This document shows, in pieces, positions 52,463 through 61,018 of a stretch of 64,000 bases of DNA. Within the stretch, counting starts at the first letter, position 1. Each line of letters starts with the position of its first letter. The notes under the pieces are model-generated. The model did no database searches, was not told where the DNA came from, and worked only from the letters and a program-made list of their open reading frames with translations. Source of the stretch: Paenibacillus ihbetae (GTDB lineage Bacteria > Bacillota > Bacilli > Paenibacillales > Paenibacillaceae); NCBI RefSeq assembly GCF_002741055.1, contig NZ_CP016809.1, positions 310,001 to 374,000 of the forward strand, read 5' to 3'. Position numbers and translations under genes: made by a program.

Positions 52463-53084
52463 CAATTGATGTGTCTCCACTAACCAGGTCAAATGCCTTG
52501 CCGATGGTATGCGGATTTTCCAATGAAGCGACAATCGTCGATGCAACGTCTTCCCGAGGAATGCTGCCGGTATCCAGATCAACCGCAGCGGTAACCTTAC
52601 CGGTACCCGCTTCGTTGGTCAGCCGCCCTGGGCGAAGAATCGTATAATCCAGCCCGCTCTGGGCTAACCAAACGTCCGCGTAATGTTTTGCCGCGCTGTA
52701 GTATGGTGCGCTCTCCATCCATTTTTCACGATGATGCACACCGATGGCGCTGACCATAACGAATCGACGCACCCCGGCCAGCTTGGCGGCTTCCATGGAT
52801 TTAATGGCCCCGTCCAAGTCGATCATCATGGTTTTATCCGCACCCGTATGACCTCCTGAGCCTGCAGTAAATACAATTGCATCAGCCTCTTTCGCCGCAC
52901 GGGCGATATCCTCGATGCTTCCTTCCAGATCGACAAGGATCGTTTGGGCCCCCTGTTCCTCGAACCTCGCTCGCTGCTCTTCCTTCCGAACCATCGCAAT
53001 GGCGCGATGGGCCTTCGAGGATTGAAGCTTGCTCACAGCATGCTGGCCGATTTGGCCATTTGCTCCGATGATTAGTACGTTCAT
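52440..53084 (-). CDS. Atypical SDR / NAD(P)-binding protein (YwnB-like)
   Basis: A protein of about 214 residues with an N-terminal Rossmann loop (MNVLIIGANGQIGQHAVSKL). AIVFTAGSGGHTGADKT and RFVMVSAIGVHHREKW are followed by Y(x)3K in YYSAAKHYADVWL, and LDYTILRPGRLTNE is also typical of atypical SDR5-type proteins. The start at 53084 has a GGCGGGA ribosome binding site; a TTG three codons earlier is too close to it. It is a single gene and the substrate is unknown. Confidence 0.87.
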   Translation of the reverse strand: MNVLIIGANGQIGQHAVSKLQSSKAHRAIAMVRKEEQRARFEEQGAQTILVDLEGSIEDIARAAKEADAIVFTAGSGGHTGADKTMMIDLDGAIKSMEAAKLAGVRRFVMVSAIGVHHREKWMESAPYYSAAKHYADVWLAQSGLDYTILRPGRLTNEAGTGKVTAAVDLDTGSIPREDVASTIVASLENPHTIGKAFDLVSGDTSIEEALRSL

Positions 53085-53169
53085 GGTTATCAATCCCGCC
53101 TTTCTTCTCTTATAGTCTCTTTTTATTTCTAAACAACAAATGCCTTAAGCAGAATACGGCTTAGCTTAG

Positions 53170-55167
53170 TCAATCCCCTCCCCCACCGCTATCTCCCGAA
53201 CCTCCATCATGGCCACCGTCACTACTGTAGTCATATGAGCTCCCGCCGTCTGCTCCACTGTCTGCTCCACTGTCACTATCGCTTCTCCAAGTTCTCCCTA
53301 AAGTTGTCTCCTCATTTATTCCCTTCCAAGAATGAATAAAGACATAATCGAGAGCAGCATCCATATCGTTATCAAACAGAGGAGAAGCCTCGGAGAAAGT
53401 AAATTCCGGGTTTGCTTTGCTTATATTTCTCATAAAACGTTCCCCAACACCAAGCAAGAGCGCATCCTCCCTCATCTTTTCCAGCCATTTGCGGTCATTT
53501 CCAGCCCTTCCTACGTCATGTCCGCCTCTAGCCAGCGTTCGTCGATACCGCTTAATAGCGCTTCGGTATGCTGCCGAACGCCGATCTAATGCTCCTCGTG
53601 GTAAAAACCCGACAAGTAAAAATGAAAGAATGACGAAATTCAAATATTCATCGACCAGTGGATCATACAAAATTGGAGCCGCAACAAAAAAGCAAACGAC
53701 CAAAAAAGTAAACATGTATTTTTTTCGGCGCCAGCGAATAGAAGCCAATACGACTACGCCCCCCAAAATAGCGGCCAATACGACTACCCATCCCCAAGGC
53801 GTTACGTCTGCAATGTACATGTAGATGAGCAAAACCAGATGTATAAGAGCCATAGCAGGGATAATTACTTTTCTCGCCGTGTATTCCCTGTACTGGATCC
53901 TCTTGCTGTTCTCAGAGTCCAAAAGCTCCTGCCAGCGACGGAGTCCTTCTTTTAGTTTTCTCTTTCGTTCTATGTATTTACCCATAAACTTTTTGTTTTT
54001 GCGTTCTGTTTTGGTTGGGCCCGAGAAATTCTCCAGCTTTAGAACTGCCGTGCCGTGAGACAGCCAGCTAAGCAAGTAACGATCCGACTTTTTTAGATCT
54101 GTTCGATTACCCTTGATTGTAAATTCTGGAAGCCTTTTCGGCGCTCGCGAATCTTCTTGGAATCGCGTACCTGATTGCACGATGGAAACACTCACCATGC
54201 CCCTACGGTGCAACGAAAATACGCCGGCCAGCGTATCGGCAAACCGGAACGTTCCCTTTCGGAAATAGTACATCAGATCAATTGGATCCATAGCTGCAAG
54301 GTCTTCGAAACGGATCCGCCTCCCACTCCACCAAGAAAAGATTCTTCGCAGCGAAAGTGCAAAATAAAAAATACCCACTATAGCTGCATAGGTGAGCCAG
54401 CGGCTGATATGTTGCCCTGCTTTCAGAAAACGCTCACGATCTTCATATCTTTGCTGAAGCTTCTGTTCTTCTAACAGTCGTTCCGAGAGAGTGGCTGAAG
54501 GTTCTGCTGATTCCATTTTCGACAGCACCTCCGAGGGGAAAAATAACTTTAATCTCGCACGGTCTCCTTCGGGTAGTAGCGCGTTTTCGTACTTGACCCA
54601 ACGATGGTTTATCTCCGTCAGGCTGCCACCTGAGCGATCGTAGGTAAAGCCGGATAAAGTCTCTTTTGCAGGCTGCTCTGGATAAACCGTTACGGTTACG
54701 TTGTGATGATCCATCCTGTCAGCTTTAAGTACAGACCAATCCAGCTCTCCACGATCGTCATATTTCACAGCTTCTCGATCCAGCCTATAACGATAATATA
54801 TCTGCCTTGTTTCATCTTTAGCGTCTAATTGAATATAATATGTACCTGCTTTCCATTTAAAAGTGACGGGGTAACGCTCCAAGTGAGCATAGCCAAAATT
54901 ACCAAGCTCTCGGTCGCTCGGTGGTACATAAGCTTCAAAAAATTCAATATTTTCTTCCCCGAAATTGTCCATATATCTGGGGATTTTTTCGTACTCTCCT
55001 TGTATTGTATAGGTAAATAACTCTTCCACATACAAGTCTCCATCCGCCATAATCTTGGCCATAACCTCCACTTGATTAACCGTCACCTCATTGTCTGTGT
55101 CACACCTGCCTAATATAACAACCAATAGAATAATCACTGCCAACAGCAACACATATTTGTTTTTCAC
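53170..55167 (-). CDS. DUF2207-family membrane protein
   Basis: A protein of about 665 residues. An N-terminal membrane segment (KNKYVLLLAVIILLVVILG) leads to an extracellular DUF2207 domain (about 25-240). A second membrane segment near residue 260-275 follows, then a cytoplasmic region, and two to three further segments near 430-510. The C-terminus is a low-complexity Gly/Ser/Asp tail, as is usual in this family. The start is taken as GTG at 55167, six bases after GGGAGG; the frame is open 52 codons further to 55323. Function unknown. Confidence 0.82.
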   Translation of the reverse strand: MKNKYVLLLAVIILLVVILGRCDTDNEVTVNQVEVMAKIMADGDLYVEELFTYTIQGEYEKIPRYMDNFGEENIEFFEAYVPPSDRELGNFGYAHLERYPVTFKWKAGTYYIQLDAKDETRQIYYRYRLDREAVKYDDRGELDWSVLKADRMDHHNVTVTVYPEQPAKETLSGFTYDRSGGSLTEINHRWVKYENALLPEGDRARLKLFFPSEVLSKMESAEPSATLSERLLEEQKLQQRYEDRERFLKAGQHISRWLTYAAIVGIFYFALSLRRIFSWWSGRRIRFEDLAAMDPIDLMYYFRKGTFRFADTLAGVFSLHRRGMVSVSIVQSGTRFQEDSRAPKRLPEFTIKGNRTDLKKSDRYLLSWLSHGTAVLKLENFSGPTKTERKNKKFMGKYIERKRKLKEGLRRWQELLDSENSKRIQYREYTARKVIIPAMALIHLVLLIYMYIADVTPWGWVVVLAAILGGVVVLASIRWRRKKYMFTFLVVCFFVAAPILYDPLVDEYLNFVILSFLLVGFLPRGALDRRSAAYRSAIKRYRRTLARGGHDVGRAGNDRKWLEKMREDALLLGVGERFMRNISKANPEFTFSEASPLFDNDMDAALDYVFIHSWKGINEETTLGRTWRSDSDSGADSGADGGSSYDYSSDGGHDGGSGDSGGGGD

Positions 55168-55631
55168 AGTAAACCTCCCGTTTCCTGTTAGCATAGTTTT
55201 AATAGAGTCGTCAGAAGAGCTTACAGCATGAACAGAGGTCTCCCTTCTTATTCTTGCTCCCAAAGAGATCCGTTTTTTGAAAGTCTCGATTTCTAACCAT
55301 ACTTTATAGTATACATCCTTCATATGGCTAGGCTGAATATGGTAATGGCTTCATTTACAGTAATAACTAAGGTTTTTTACTGGATTCGCATGTTCCGCTA
55401 AAAGTATCTCTTGCAAAGGTATCAAAATAGCCATTATAACACAAAGCGATTTTGCCAAGAATATCAAAGTGTTTGGTTCGTGTTCATCGTATCTTGTTTT
55501 TTACCAAACAAAAAGCAGCCAATCATAAGAACGGCTACCTCTATTCATAGATTTAGTTTGTACAAACCTACGCAGCTCTCTTAAAGTTGATGTCTCTGCC
55601 TTACAGAAATTTTTATTCCTAAGGTTCCGGA
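55168..55631. other. Gap between the DUF2207 and flavin reductase genes
   Basis: Apart from an upstream in-frame extension of the DUF2207 gene (to 55323) with no ribosome binding site at its ATG, and a weak hairpin near 55515, I see nothing convincing in this A/T-rich stretch. Confidence 0.4.
55510..55538 (-). terminator. Weak terminator after the flavin reductase gene
   Basis: Minus-strand GTAGCC pairs with GGCTGC (one GU) around a 12-nt loop and is followed by TTTTTG. It lies about 95 bp past the stop at 55632. Confidence 0.4.
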
Positions 55632-56240
55632 TTACTCCGGGCGTTCAATCTCAAAGATGTCTCCGATTTTGGCATAATGATGGCCCGCCAACCGGCTAAC
55701 CGCCTTCAAGCCAACAGGATCAATTCTTCCATTTTCATAAATATGATCCTGGATATGAAACTGCACGACCCTTCCGATAATAAAATCGCATCCGTTCTTA
55801 CCATGTCCTCCAAACTCCAACGCATGCTCCACTACGCATTCCATGCGAATCTTAGCTTCCGCGATCCCTGGAACGGTAACCTTAACGCTGTCGACGGGTG
55901 TTAAACCGGCCAATTGGACTTCACTCTGATCGGGAGGAAGCTTGGCAGCCGTCATATTCACTTGATGGACATTGTCTTCATCCACAATATGAACAACGAA
56001 CTCGCCCCTCGTCTTCATATTGCGGGCCGTGTCCTTCGCCTTCCCGCCGAAGCGCTGGATGGACAGCGAGATGAGCGGCGGGTCCGAAGATACGATATTG
56101 AAATAACTGAACGGAGCTCCGTTTAACACGGCTTCATGCGAAAGCGTCGTAACAAATGCAATCGGCCTCGGTATAATACTGCCGATCAGCAGCTTATAAT
56201 TTTCCCGCTCGGTAAGGTTCAATGGATCGATGGACTGCAT
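55632..56240 (-). CDS. Flavin reductase family protein (FMN-binding)
   Basis: A protein of about 202 residues. YKLLIGSIIPRPIAFVTTLSHEAVLNGAPFSYFNIVSSDPPLISLSIQR is the FMN-binding signature of the flavoredoxin/flavin reductase family, and GCDFIIGRVVQFHI is the late strand. The ATG at 56240 has GGAGG upstream. It overlaps the stop of the restored dioxygenase frame (TGATG), so the two were translationally coupled before that gene was frameshifted. It may reduce flavin or a quinone as part of an aromatic or quinone stress response. Confidence 0.87.
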   Translation of the reverse strand: MQSIDPLNLTERENYKLLIGSIIPRPIAFVTTLSHEAVLNGAPFSYFNIVSSDPPLISLSIQRFGGKAKDTARNMKTRGEFVVHIVDEDNVHQVNMTAAKLPPDQSEVQLAGLTPVDSVKVTVPGIAEAKIRMECVVEHALEFGGHGKNGCDFIIGRVVQFHIQDHIYENGRIDPVGLKAVSRLAGHHYAKIGDIFEIERPE

Positions 56241-57192
56241 CAAGACGCTCCTCCCGCATTGGGTTCCAGCTCTCTCACTTCGAACGGAAGCAATACTTTT
56301 TCGATTTCAGACCGGTGTGGCTCATATTGCGACGGCAGCTTCAATGCTTGCCCCATTGTTTCATGCGATTCGTCGTGCGCAAAGCCTGGAGGATCCGTAG
56401 CGATTTCAAAGAGAATGCTGCCATACCCCTGAAATAAATCGCATTAAAGTAATGACGATCTTGCACCGGTGTTACCTGGTAGCCCTGGTCTGCAATATAT
56501 TGCTGCCACCGGAGCTGTTCCTTATCATCTTTAGCACGCCATGCAATATGGTGAACCGTACCGACACCCAGCTGGCCGTATCCAGCTCCAGAGAGCCTCA
56601 GATCAACCGTATTTCCAATATCCGCGGAGGAACGATACCGTGCAAGCTCTCCTTCTTGTCCGGCATATTCCAGTCCCATCACTTGTTCCAACAATTCGGC
56701 GGTTCTTTCCGGTCTCGTGGAGAGTAAGGTTGCTCCTCCAAAACCTTTAATCGCTACATCAGGAGTGACTCCGCCGAAATTCCAGGTATTGAACTCACCT
56801 TCTTCTCGCTCCACGAGCTCAAGATGGAGGCCATGAGGATCATCAAACTGCAAATAAGTTTCTCCAAAGCGTTCACTCATCGTGAATGAAACATCATATT
56901 TCTGAAGGCGGTTCTGCCAAAATGTCATCGCCCCCTTCGGAATCGCGTAGGATGTTACTCCCACTTGTCCGCTGCCGATTCTTCCCCTATAGGCATCAGG
57001 CCAAGGAAAGAATGTAATGATCGTTCCAGGCTTGCCGCCATCGCTGCCGAAATAAAAATGGTATGTGCCCGGATCATCGAAATTTACCGTTTGTTTGACC
57101 AAGCGGAGTCCTAATACACCGGCATAAAAATCAACGTTCTCTTGCGGATGCCCTACAATGGCAGTAATGTGATGAATTCCTTGTGTTCTCAT
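56240..57192 (-). pseudogene. Ring-cleaving dioxygenase of the glyoxalase fold, with a one-base frameshift
   Basis: The protein starts MRTQGIHHITAIVGHPQENVDFYAGVLGLRLVKQTVNFDDPGTYHFYFG, as in MhqO/MhqE-type dioxygenases with two glyoxalase domains. The frame is normal up to QDRHYFNAIYFR and then shifts, ending at a false stop at 56341. The minus-1 frame continues perfectly with GYGSILFEIATDPPGFAHD and QALKLPSQYEPHRSEIEKVLL to a TGA at 56240. One G is missing from the G-run at 56426-56429. Metal ligands in the first 300 residues are intact. This is either a real recent mutation or a homopolymer sequencing error. Confidence 0.8.
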
Positions 57193-57308
57193 GATATATC
57201 GCTCCTCTGTTAGTTGACGTGCCGGCAACGAAATGTGGCAAACCAGTTTTTGTAAATAGATGAATGTTTTTCGCTTCAAACCGATTGGGCTGCTGGTTGT
57301 AATTCATT

Positions 57309-57370
57309 TATCTTTAATTAAAGATATTTGGGTTTGAGATTATTCTACGCATTTATCTTTATAATGTCAA
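57309..57370 (-). promoter_or_regulatory. Promoter with an 18-bp palindromic operator (MhqR-like) before the dioxygenase gene
   Basis: Minus-strand TTGACA (57370-57365), a 17-bp spacer and TAGAAT (57347-57342). Just downstream lies the perfect palindrome TATCTTTAATTAAAGATA (57309-57326), and a partial copy (TATCTTTATAAT) overlaps the spacer and -35. The ATCT...AGAT arms recall the MhqR box of B. subtilis. A MarR-type repressor would block transcription here. Confidence 0.6.
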
Positions 57371-57430
57371 TACTCTTTGTGTTTTATTTATTGGTGACCG
57401 CTGCACTCTGATTTCAGCTTCAACCAGAGA

Positions 57431-57458
57431 AAGAAGCAGCCCTATTGAGCTGCTTCTT
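57431..57458 (-). terminator. Terminator after the DUF1835 gene
   Basis: AAGAAGCAGC and GCTGCTTCTT form a perfect 10-bp stem around an 8-nt loop, with TTCTTTCTC continuing on the minus strand. It follows the DUF1835 gene and the micro-ORF. Confidence 0.75.
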
Positions 57459-57480
57459 CACGAATGCTTGCATTGTTACT

Positions 57481-57543
57481 TCACAGTTCTGCTAATTCAG
57501 CTTCCGCAAGATCCAGCTTCTGTGCAAGTATCTGTTCATTCAT
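57481..57543 (-). CDS. Possible 20-codon micro-ORF overlapping the DUF1835 stop
   Basis: An ATG at 57543 lies nine bases after CGGAGG and overlaps the DUF1835 stop region (ATGAATGA). It opens a 20-codon frame, rich in Ala, Glu and Leu, that would form an acidic amphipathic helix and ends at a TGA just before the terminator. The good ribosome binding site is the only support; it may be chance. Confidence 0.3.
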   Translation of the reverse strand: MNEQILAQKLDLAEAELAEL

Positions 57544-58663
57544 TCGCAGCTTCCTCCGAATTTCCGAGCTTGGTTGTTCCTCGTTTGTTCGACAAGCTTA
57601 TTGAATATTGAAGCGAGAGCCCCGGTATTCCCTTGAAGTTCAGAACACCATCACTGGTTAACCTTAAGATTCTGTAAGTAAGAAAGGACATACTGATTCG
57701 CTGCCGTGAAGCTTCAAGAACTCTGCCCATGACTTCACCTGCATGCACATAATCACCGGCTCCATGAATCCCTTGCAGATCGATGACCGACTGGATTATA
57801 ACCGGATCCAGCTTGTCTTCATCGCAGCCTATTAGCTTTCCATCTTCCCATAAACGAAGCCAATGGTTCTGTCCCGCCAACTCGATCCATTCGGTTTCAT
57901 ACCGCTTCCTGGTATCCGAGTCCAGCGGGAACCCCTCAGCATAGTCCCGAACGATTTCTACATAGTTCTCCCGGTCGATCAATGCCTGCGCATAAGGAGT
58001 TTCTCCTCCATTCTGGCGAAACCCCAGTGCCTGGGAAACCTTCGTCACATTGACGATATGTATCGGCTGTTTCCTGTCTTTCAACAGGTAGAGCGCGAAT
58101 CGAAGCCCCGTTTGATCATGGCCATTATCGGCACACCAGATCACAACGGTTTTATGCTCGGGGATGGCCTTTAACTCCTTCATCAATTGCGCAATTTGGT
58201 GATCCCGGTTAATCGTGTCGAAGAAATAGTCATCCTGGACATGCTCCAAGAGCCAGCTTTGCCTGCGCTGCTGTCCTTCTGGCGTGTCCAAATCCGCGAT
58301 CGGGCCGACCGAGAACCAACTATTAAACGCCAGTACCCGGCTTTGTTGACGTTTGCCAACTTTACTGAGGGCTACTTTTAATGAACCTGCATCCGATAGA
58401 CTGAACACCACATGGACATGCGTCTGCAGCCTCTCGATTTCCATATGCTGCTCGTACACAGCATCGATATGCTTGCCAAGCAGCTCATACAATCGGTCTG
58501 ACTGCTCTTGCTCAGACGGCTCCTTCACTGCCGTATCATGCTGTTTCACAGAATTCAGCAAATTTCGGAGTATGGCTAGGTGTGCTCTTTCATGCAGAGC
58601 TTTTAATTTTTCATCAAGCTTATCGATGGGAATCCCTCCTTTGTCTGTCACAACGTGTGACAT
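57536..58663 (-). CDS. DUF1835/DUF3658 domain protein
   Basis: A 375-residue soluble protein. A helical N-terminus (about 1-80) is followed by the DUF1835 region (HVHVVFSLSDAGSLKVALSK...VLAFNSWFSVGPI, VVIWCADNGHDQTGLRFALYLL). A DUF3658-like C-terminal part comes next (ELAGQNHWLRLWEDGKLIGCDEDKLDPVII) and then a short winged-helix-like tail. The biochemical function of the family is unknown. GAGGAAAAC lies next to the chosen ATG. It is a single gene with its own terminator. Confidence 0.82.
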   Translation of the reverse strand: MSHVVTDKGGIPIDKLDEKLKALHERAHLAILRNLLNSVKQHDTAVKEPSEQEQSDRLYELLGKHIDAVYEQHMEIERLQTHVHVVFSLSDAGSLKVALSKVGKRQQSRVLAFNSWFSVGPIADLDTPEGQQRRQSWLLEHVQDDYFFDTINRDHQIAQLMKELKAIPEHKTVVIWCADNGHDQTGLRFALYLLKDRKQPIHIVNVTKVSQALGFRQNGGETPYAQALIDRENYVEIVRDYAEGFPLDSDTRKRYETEWIELAGQNHWLRLWEDGKLIGCDEDKLDPVIIQSVIDLQGIHGAGDYVHAGEVMGRVLEASRQRISMSFLTYRILRLTSDGVLNFKGIPGLSLQYSISLSNKRGTTKLGNSEEAANE

Positions 58664-58806
58664 GTTTTCCTCGGGCTGCTACTGAATAGGTTAGGGTTAC
58701 GCAAGACTGTGGCCATAGTGAGTAAGAAGTTCTCTAGTAAGGAGCTTGTATGTGGAAGAAGTCGACCTGGCCCAACCAGCATATGCCTTCCTCAAGGATC
58801 GCTTTT

Positions 58807-59979
58807 CTATGGATGATTGCCCTCTTTTTCCTTCTCAAAAATAATCTTCCCGCCAATCATCGTCCATTCGACTTCAAACTGATCATCCAGCAGCACCAGA
58901 TCGGCATCCGCTCCTTCGGCGATGCGCCCTTTGTTTGTCAGACCCAGCACATCCGCCGGCGTCGTGCTTGCCATCATAACCGCATCCTGAAGCGGTATCC
59001 CCAGTTCTACCGTATTTCTCAAAGCTTCGTTCATCGTAACGGTGCTTGACGCCAATGTTCCATCCTTTAATTGTGCAATCCCGTTTCGGACCGTTACCTG
59101 ATGTCCGCCAAACACATACTCTCCATCCCCGAGCCCCATGGCCTGAAGCGCATCCGTAACAAGCACGATGCCGTCAGGACCTTTCACTCGGTGCATAAGC
59201 CGGACGATAGCAGGATGAAGATGCACATTGTCTACAATGGCCTGCAAGCTTACCTTTTGTTCCTCCATCGCGGCAACGATAAGTCCCGGATCGCGGTGAT
59301 GAATCGGCCGCATTCCATTAAAGCAATGCGTAATATGGCTGGCCCCGAGACGGAATGCCTCTTTGGCTTCCTCATACGTTGCATCCGAGTGGGCAATCGC
59401 AACAACAATGCCTTTTTTATGTAGGCAGGAAACCAGTTCCATACCTCCGGGCAGCTCCGGAGCGATCGTAACCATTTTCAATAAGGAACCGGCTCTCTCG
59501 AGGATGAGCCCCATTTCAGACAAATCCGGATGCCGCAGATGCGTTTCGTTCTGCATTCCTTTACGTTTTACGTTTAGATACGGGCCCTCCGCATGGATCC
59601 CGGCGATCAACGCCCCCACTTCTTGACCTGCAACCTCCTTCACTTTGTCGATCATGCGAAGAAGCGTTTCCAAATCGGATGTAACGGATGTCGCCAGGAA
59701 AGAGGTGCAGCCGGTGGCCGCAGAGGTTTGAGAAACCGCTTGAATGCTTCTTGTCGTTCCGTCCATCATGTCATAACCGTTCGCTCCATGAATATGAACA
59801 TCGATCATGCCGGGAATGAGCAGCTTCCCCTCCCCATCGATGATGGTCGTCTCTCCGGCAATTTCAGACGCTTCCCTCCGGATGGCAGTAATGCGCCCTT
59901 TATCGACAAGCAGCGATCCATTCTCGATGACTCCGGTTTCGGTTGCTATGCGAACATGAATGATCTGTACCGCTTTCAT
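58807..59979 (-). CDS. nagA: N-acetylglucosamine-6-phosphate deacetylase
   Basis: A protein of about 390 residues of the amidohydrolase fold. It removes the acetyl group from N-acetylglucosamine 6-phosphate in amino-sugar breakdown and cell-wall recycling. GMIDVHIHGANGYDMMDG carries the first metal region, AGIHAEGPYLNVKRKGMQ the metal glutamate, AIAHSDATYEEA and THCFNGMRPIHHRDPGL the histidines, and LVTDALQAMG the catalytic aspartate. The start at 59979 has GGGGGAGGG six bases upstream. It stands without nagB or nagR. The GH20 enzyme of the glycan locus could supply its pathway. Confidence 0.93.
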   Translation of the reverse strand: MKAVQIIHVRIATETGVIENGSLLVDKGRITAIRREASEIAGETTIIDGEGKLLIPGMIDVHIHGANGYDMMDGTTRSIQAVSQTSAATGCTSFLATSVTSDLETLLRMIDKVKEVAGQEVGALIAGIHAEGPYLNVKRKGMQNETHLRHPDLSEMGLILERAGSLLKMVTIAPELPGGMELVSCLHKKGIVVAIAHSDATYEEAKEAFRLGASHITHCFNGMRPIHHRDPGLIVAAMEEQKVSLQAIVDNVHLHPAIVRLMHRVKGPDGIVLVTDALQAMGLGDGEYVFGGHQVTVRNGIAQLKDGTLASSTVTMNEALRNTVELGIPLQDAVMMASTTPADVLGLTNKGRIAEGADADLVLLDDQFEVEWTMIGGKIIFEKEKEGNHP

Positions 59980-60012
59980 GGTAAACCCTCCCCCTATCCT
60001 CAACTCGGTCTC

Positions 60013-60042
60013 AGTATAACAAAGCCATGTGAAAATTGTAAA
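60013..60042 (-). promoter_or_regulatory. Promoter of nagA
   Basis: Minus-strand TTTACA (60042-60037), an 18-bp spacer and TATACT (60018-60013), about 35 bp before the nagA start. No DasR/NagR-type palindrome was noticed around it. Confidence 0.45.
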
Positions 60043-60123
60043 AATCCGAGCAGCAGGTGCACCAATCCCTTTGTTTCGTGGTTTCCGCTCAAGCGACTTA
60101 ACGCAGAAAAAGCTATTTCGCCT

Positions 60124-60507
60124 TCACTTCGGCTCGTTCGGCTCGTCTAGACCTTCGAGCTCCGGCAGCCCGGCTTCTCTCCGCTTCTCAATAATGTAAC
60201 GCACATACCATTCCGAATTCTCGGTATTCTTCCTTACTGATTTGATCGTACGGAGCCATACTTCATTCCAGCTTTGCCCGTTGGACATGATATGCCCTCT
60301 TTTCTCCATCTGAATGCTGCCGTCATAGGCAAGCATAGCGGATTCACGCATCGCAGGAGTGTCCAGCAAGATGATGTTTCCATGCTCATCATGCTTGCTC
60401 TCGATACCCATGTTCCCATCCATTTTGGATGCGATCCAACCCACCACCAGCACCAGAATTATGAACAAGACGACGACTCCAATAAGAACCCACAACCAAA
60501 TGCTCAT
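60124..60507 (-). CDS. Small membrane-anchored protein of unknown function
   Basis: A protein of about 127 residues. One N-terminal membrane segment (IWLWVLIGVVVLFIILVLVVGWIASKM) is followed by a charged cytoplasmic or extracellular part (NIILLDTPAMRESAMLAYDGSIQMEKRG...SNGQSWNEVWLRTIKSVRKN). GGGGGG lies just before the chosen ATG at 60507; the frame is open 19 codons further. I recognise no family. Its end is 120 bp upstream of nagA on the same strand, but nagA has its own promoter. Confidence 0.65.
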   Translation of the reverse strand: MSIWLWVLIGVVVLFIILVLVVGWIASKMDGNMGIESKHDEHGNIILLDTPAMRESAMLAYDGSIQMEKRGHIMSNGQSWNEVWLRTIKSVRKNTENSEWYVRYIIEKRREAGLPELEGLDEPNEPK

Positions 60508-60599
60508 CCCATTCCCCCCGCGATCCCAAACCATTTGTTCCCTATAACACCATTTTATACGCACTTCTGCCTAAAAAGGTATCATCCGAAATAAAAGAT

Positions 60600-60830
60600 A
60601 CGAATAAACTCCCGGAACGGGATCCGGAAGGTTAAACTGCTAAGGTTAACAGAGAGGTGTCTCCCTTTCTGCAGCCCTTCTAGCTTGAGTACAGGGAGCA
60701 GTAGGTATGCGTAAATTTCCCTGCAAGCAGATCCGTCTTCCGGATGGAAAATTGCGGTTCCCCGGCGCCCCACCAACAAAATCCAACCTCCTGGTCCGAA
60801 TCCAAAGCAAGCATCAGCTATCTTGGACTT
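60600..60830. repeat. Possible Paenibacillus-type interspersed intergenic repeat
   Basis: ATCCGGAAG (about 60620) and CTTCCGGAT (about 60737) face each other around a region that reads on the minus strand as a spurious small frame (LPVLKLEGLQKGRHLSVNLSSLTFRIPF). I associate very similar spurious small proteins with many Paenibacillus genomes, which would fit a dispersed non-coding repeat. This rests on memory and needs a genome search. Confidence 0.3.
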
Positions 60831-60888
60831 CCGGCTGGCCTGATCCGCATTCCCGGAAAGAGAGTTGTATTCTTCTAATGACGAAAAA

Positions 60889-60907
60889 AGCCCGCATAAT
60901 GCGGGCT
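60889..60907. repeat. Left copy of the 19-bp target duplication (terminator palindrome)
   Basis: AGCCCGCATAATGCGGGCT, a perfect 19-bp palindrome preceded by an A-run (a T-tract on the minus strand). The identical sequence lies at 62466-62484 on the other side of the insertion sequence. Confidence 0.8.
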
Positions 60908-60910
60908 CAG

Positions 60911-60933
60911 GCTGTCGAGAAAGTCTCGACAGC
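60911..60933. repeat. Hairpin at the left end of the insertion sequence
   Basis: GCTGTCGAGA-AAG-TCTCGACAGC is a perfect 10-bp stem overlapping the terminal repeat. It could block read-through from flanking promoters into the transposase or act in transposase recognition. Confidence 0.6.
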
Positions 60934-61018
60934 TATTTTCTTGTGAATTTAATTCAACACGACACCGCGTTAATGTTGTATAATAATAGTAAATAAACCG
61001 TTCGGAAGGGTGTTACAT

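Larger units (their letters stand above)
60508..60907. other. Gap left of the insertion sequence
   Basis: No supported gene. The stretch from about 60600 to 60830 has an inverted pair ATCCGGAAG/CTTCCGGAT and a spurious-looking minus-strand frame; see the repeat entry. The last 19 bases are the left copy of the duplicated terminator palindrome. Confidence 0.45.

Noticed and set aside
56341..56440. Programmed frameshifting in the ring-cleaving dioxygenase.
   Set aside because: The junction CAGGGGTATG is not a slippery heptamer and the family is not known to use recoding; a missing base explains it better.
60582..60779. A 65-codon minus-strand frame left of the insertion sequence.
   Set aside because: No ribosome binding site; more likely a by-product of an interspersed repeat.
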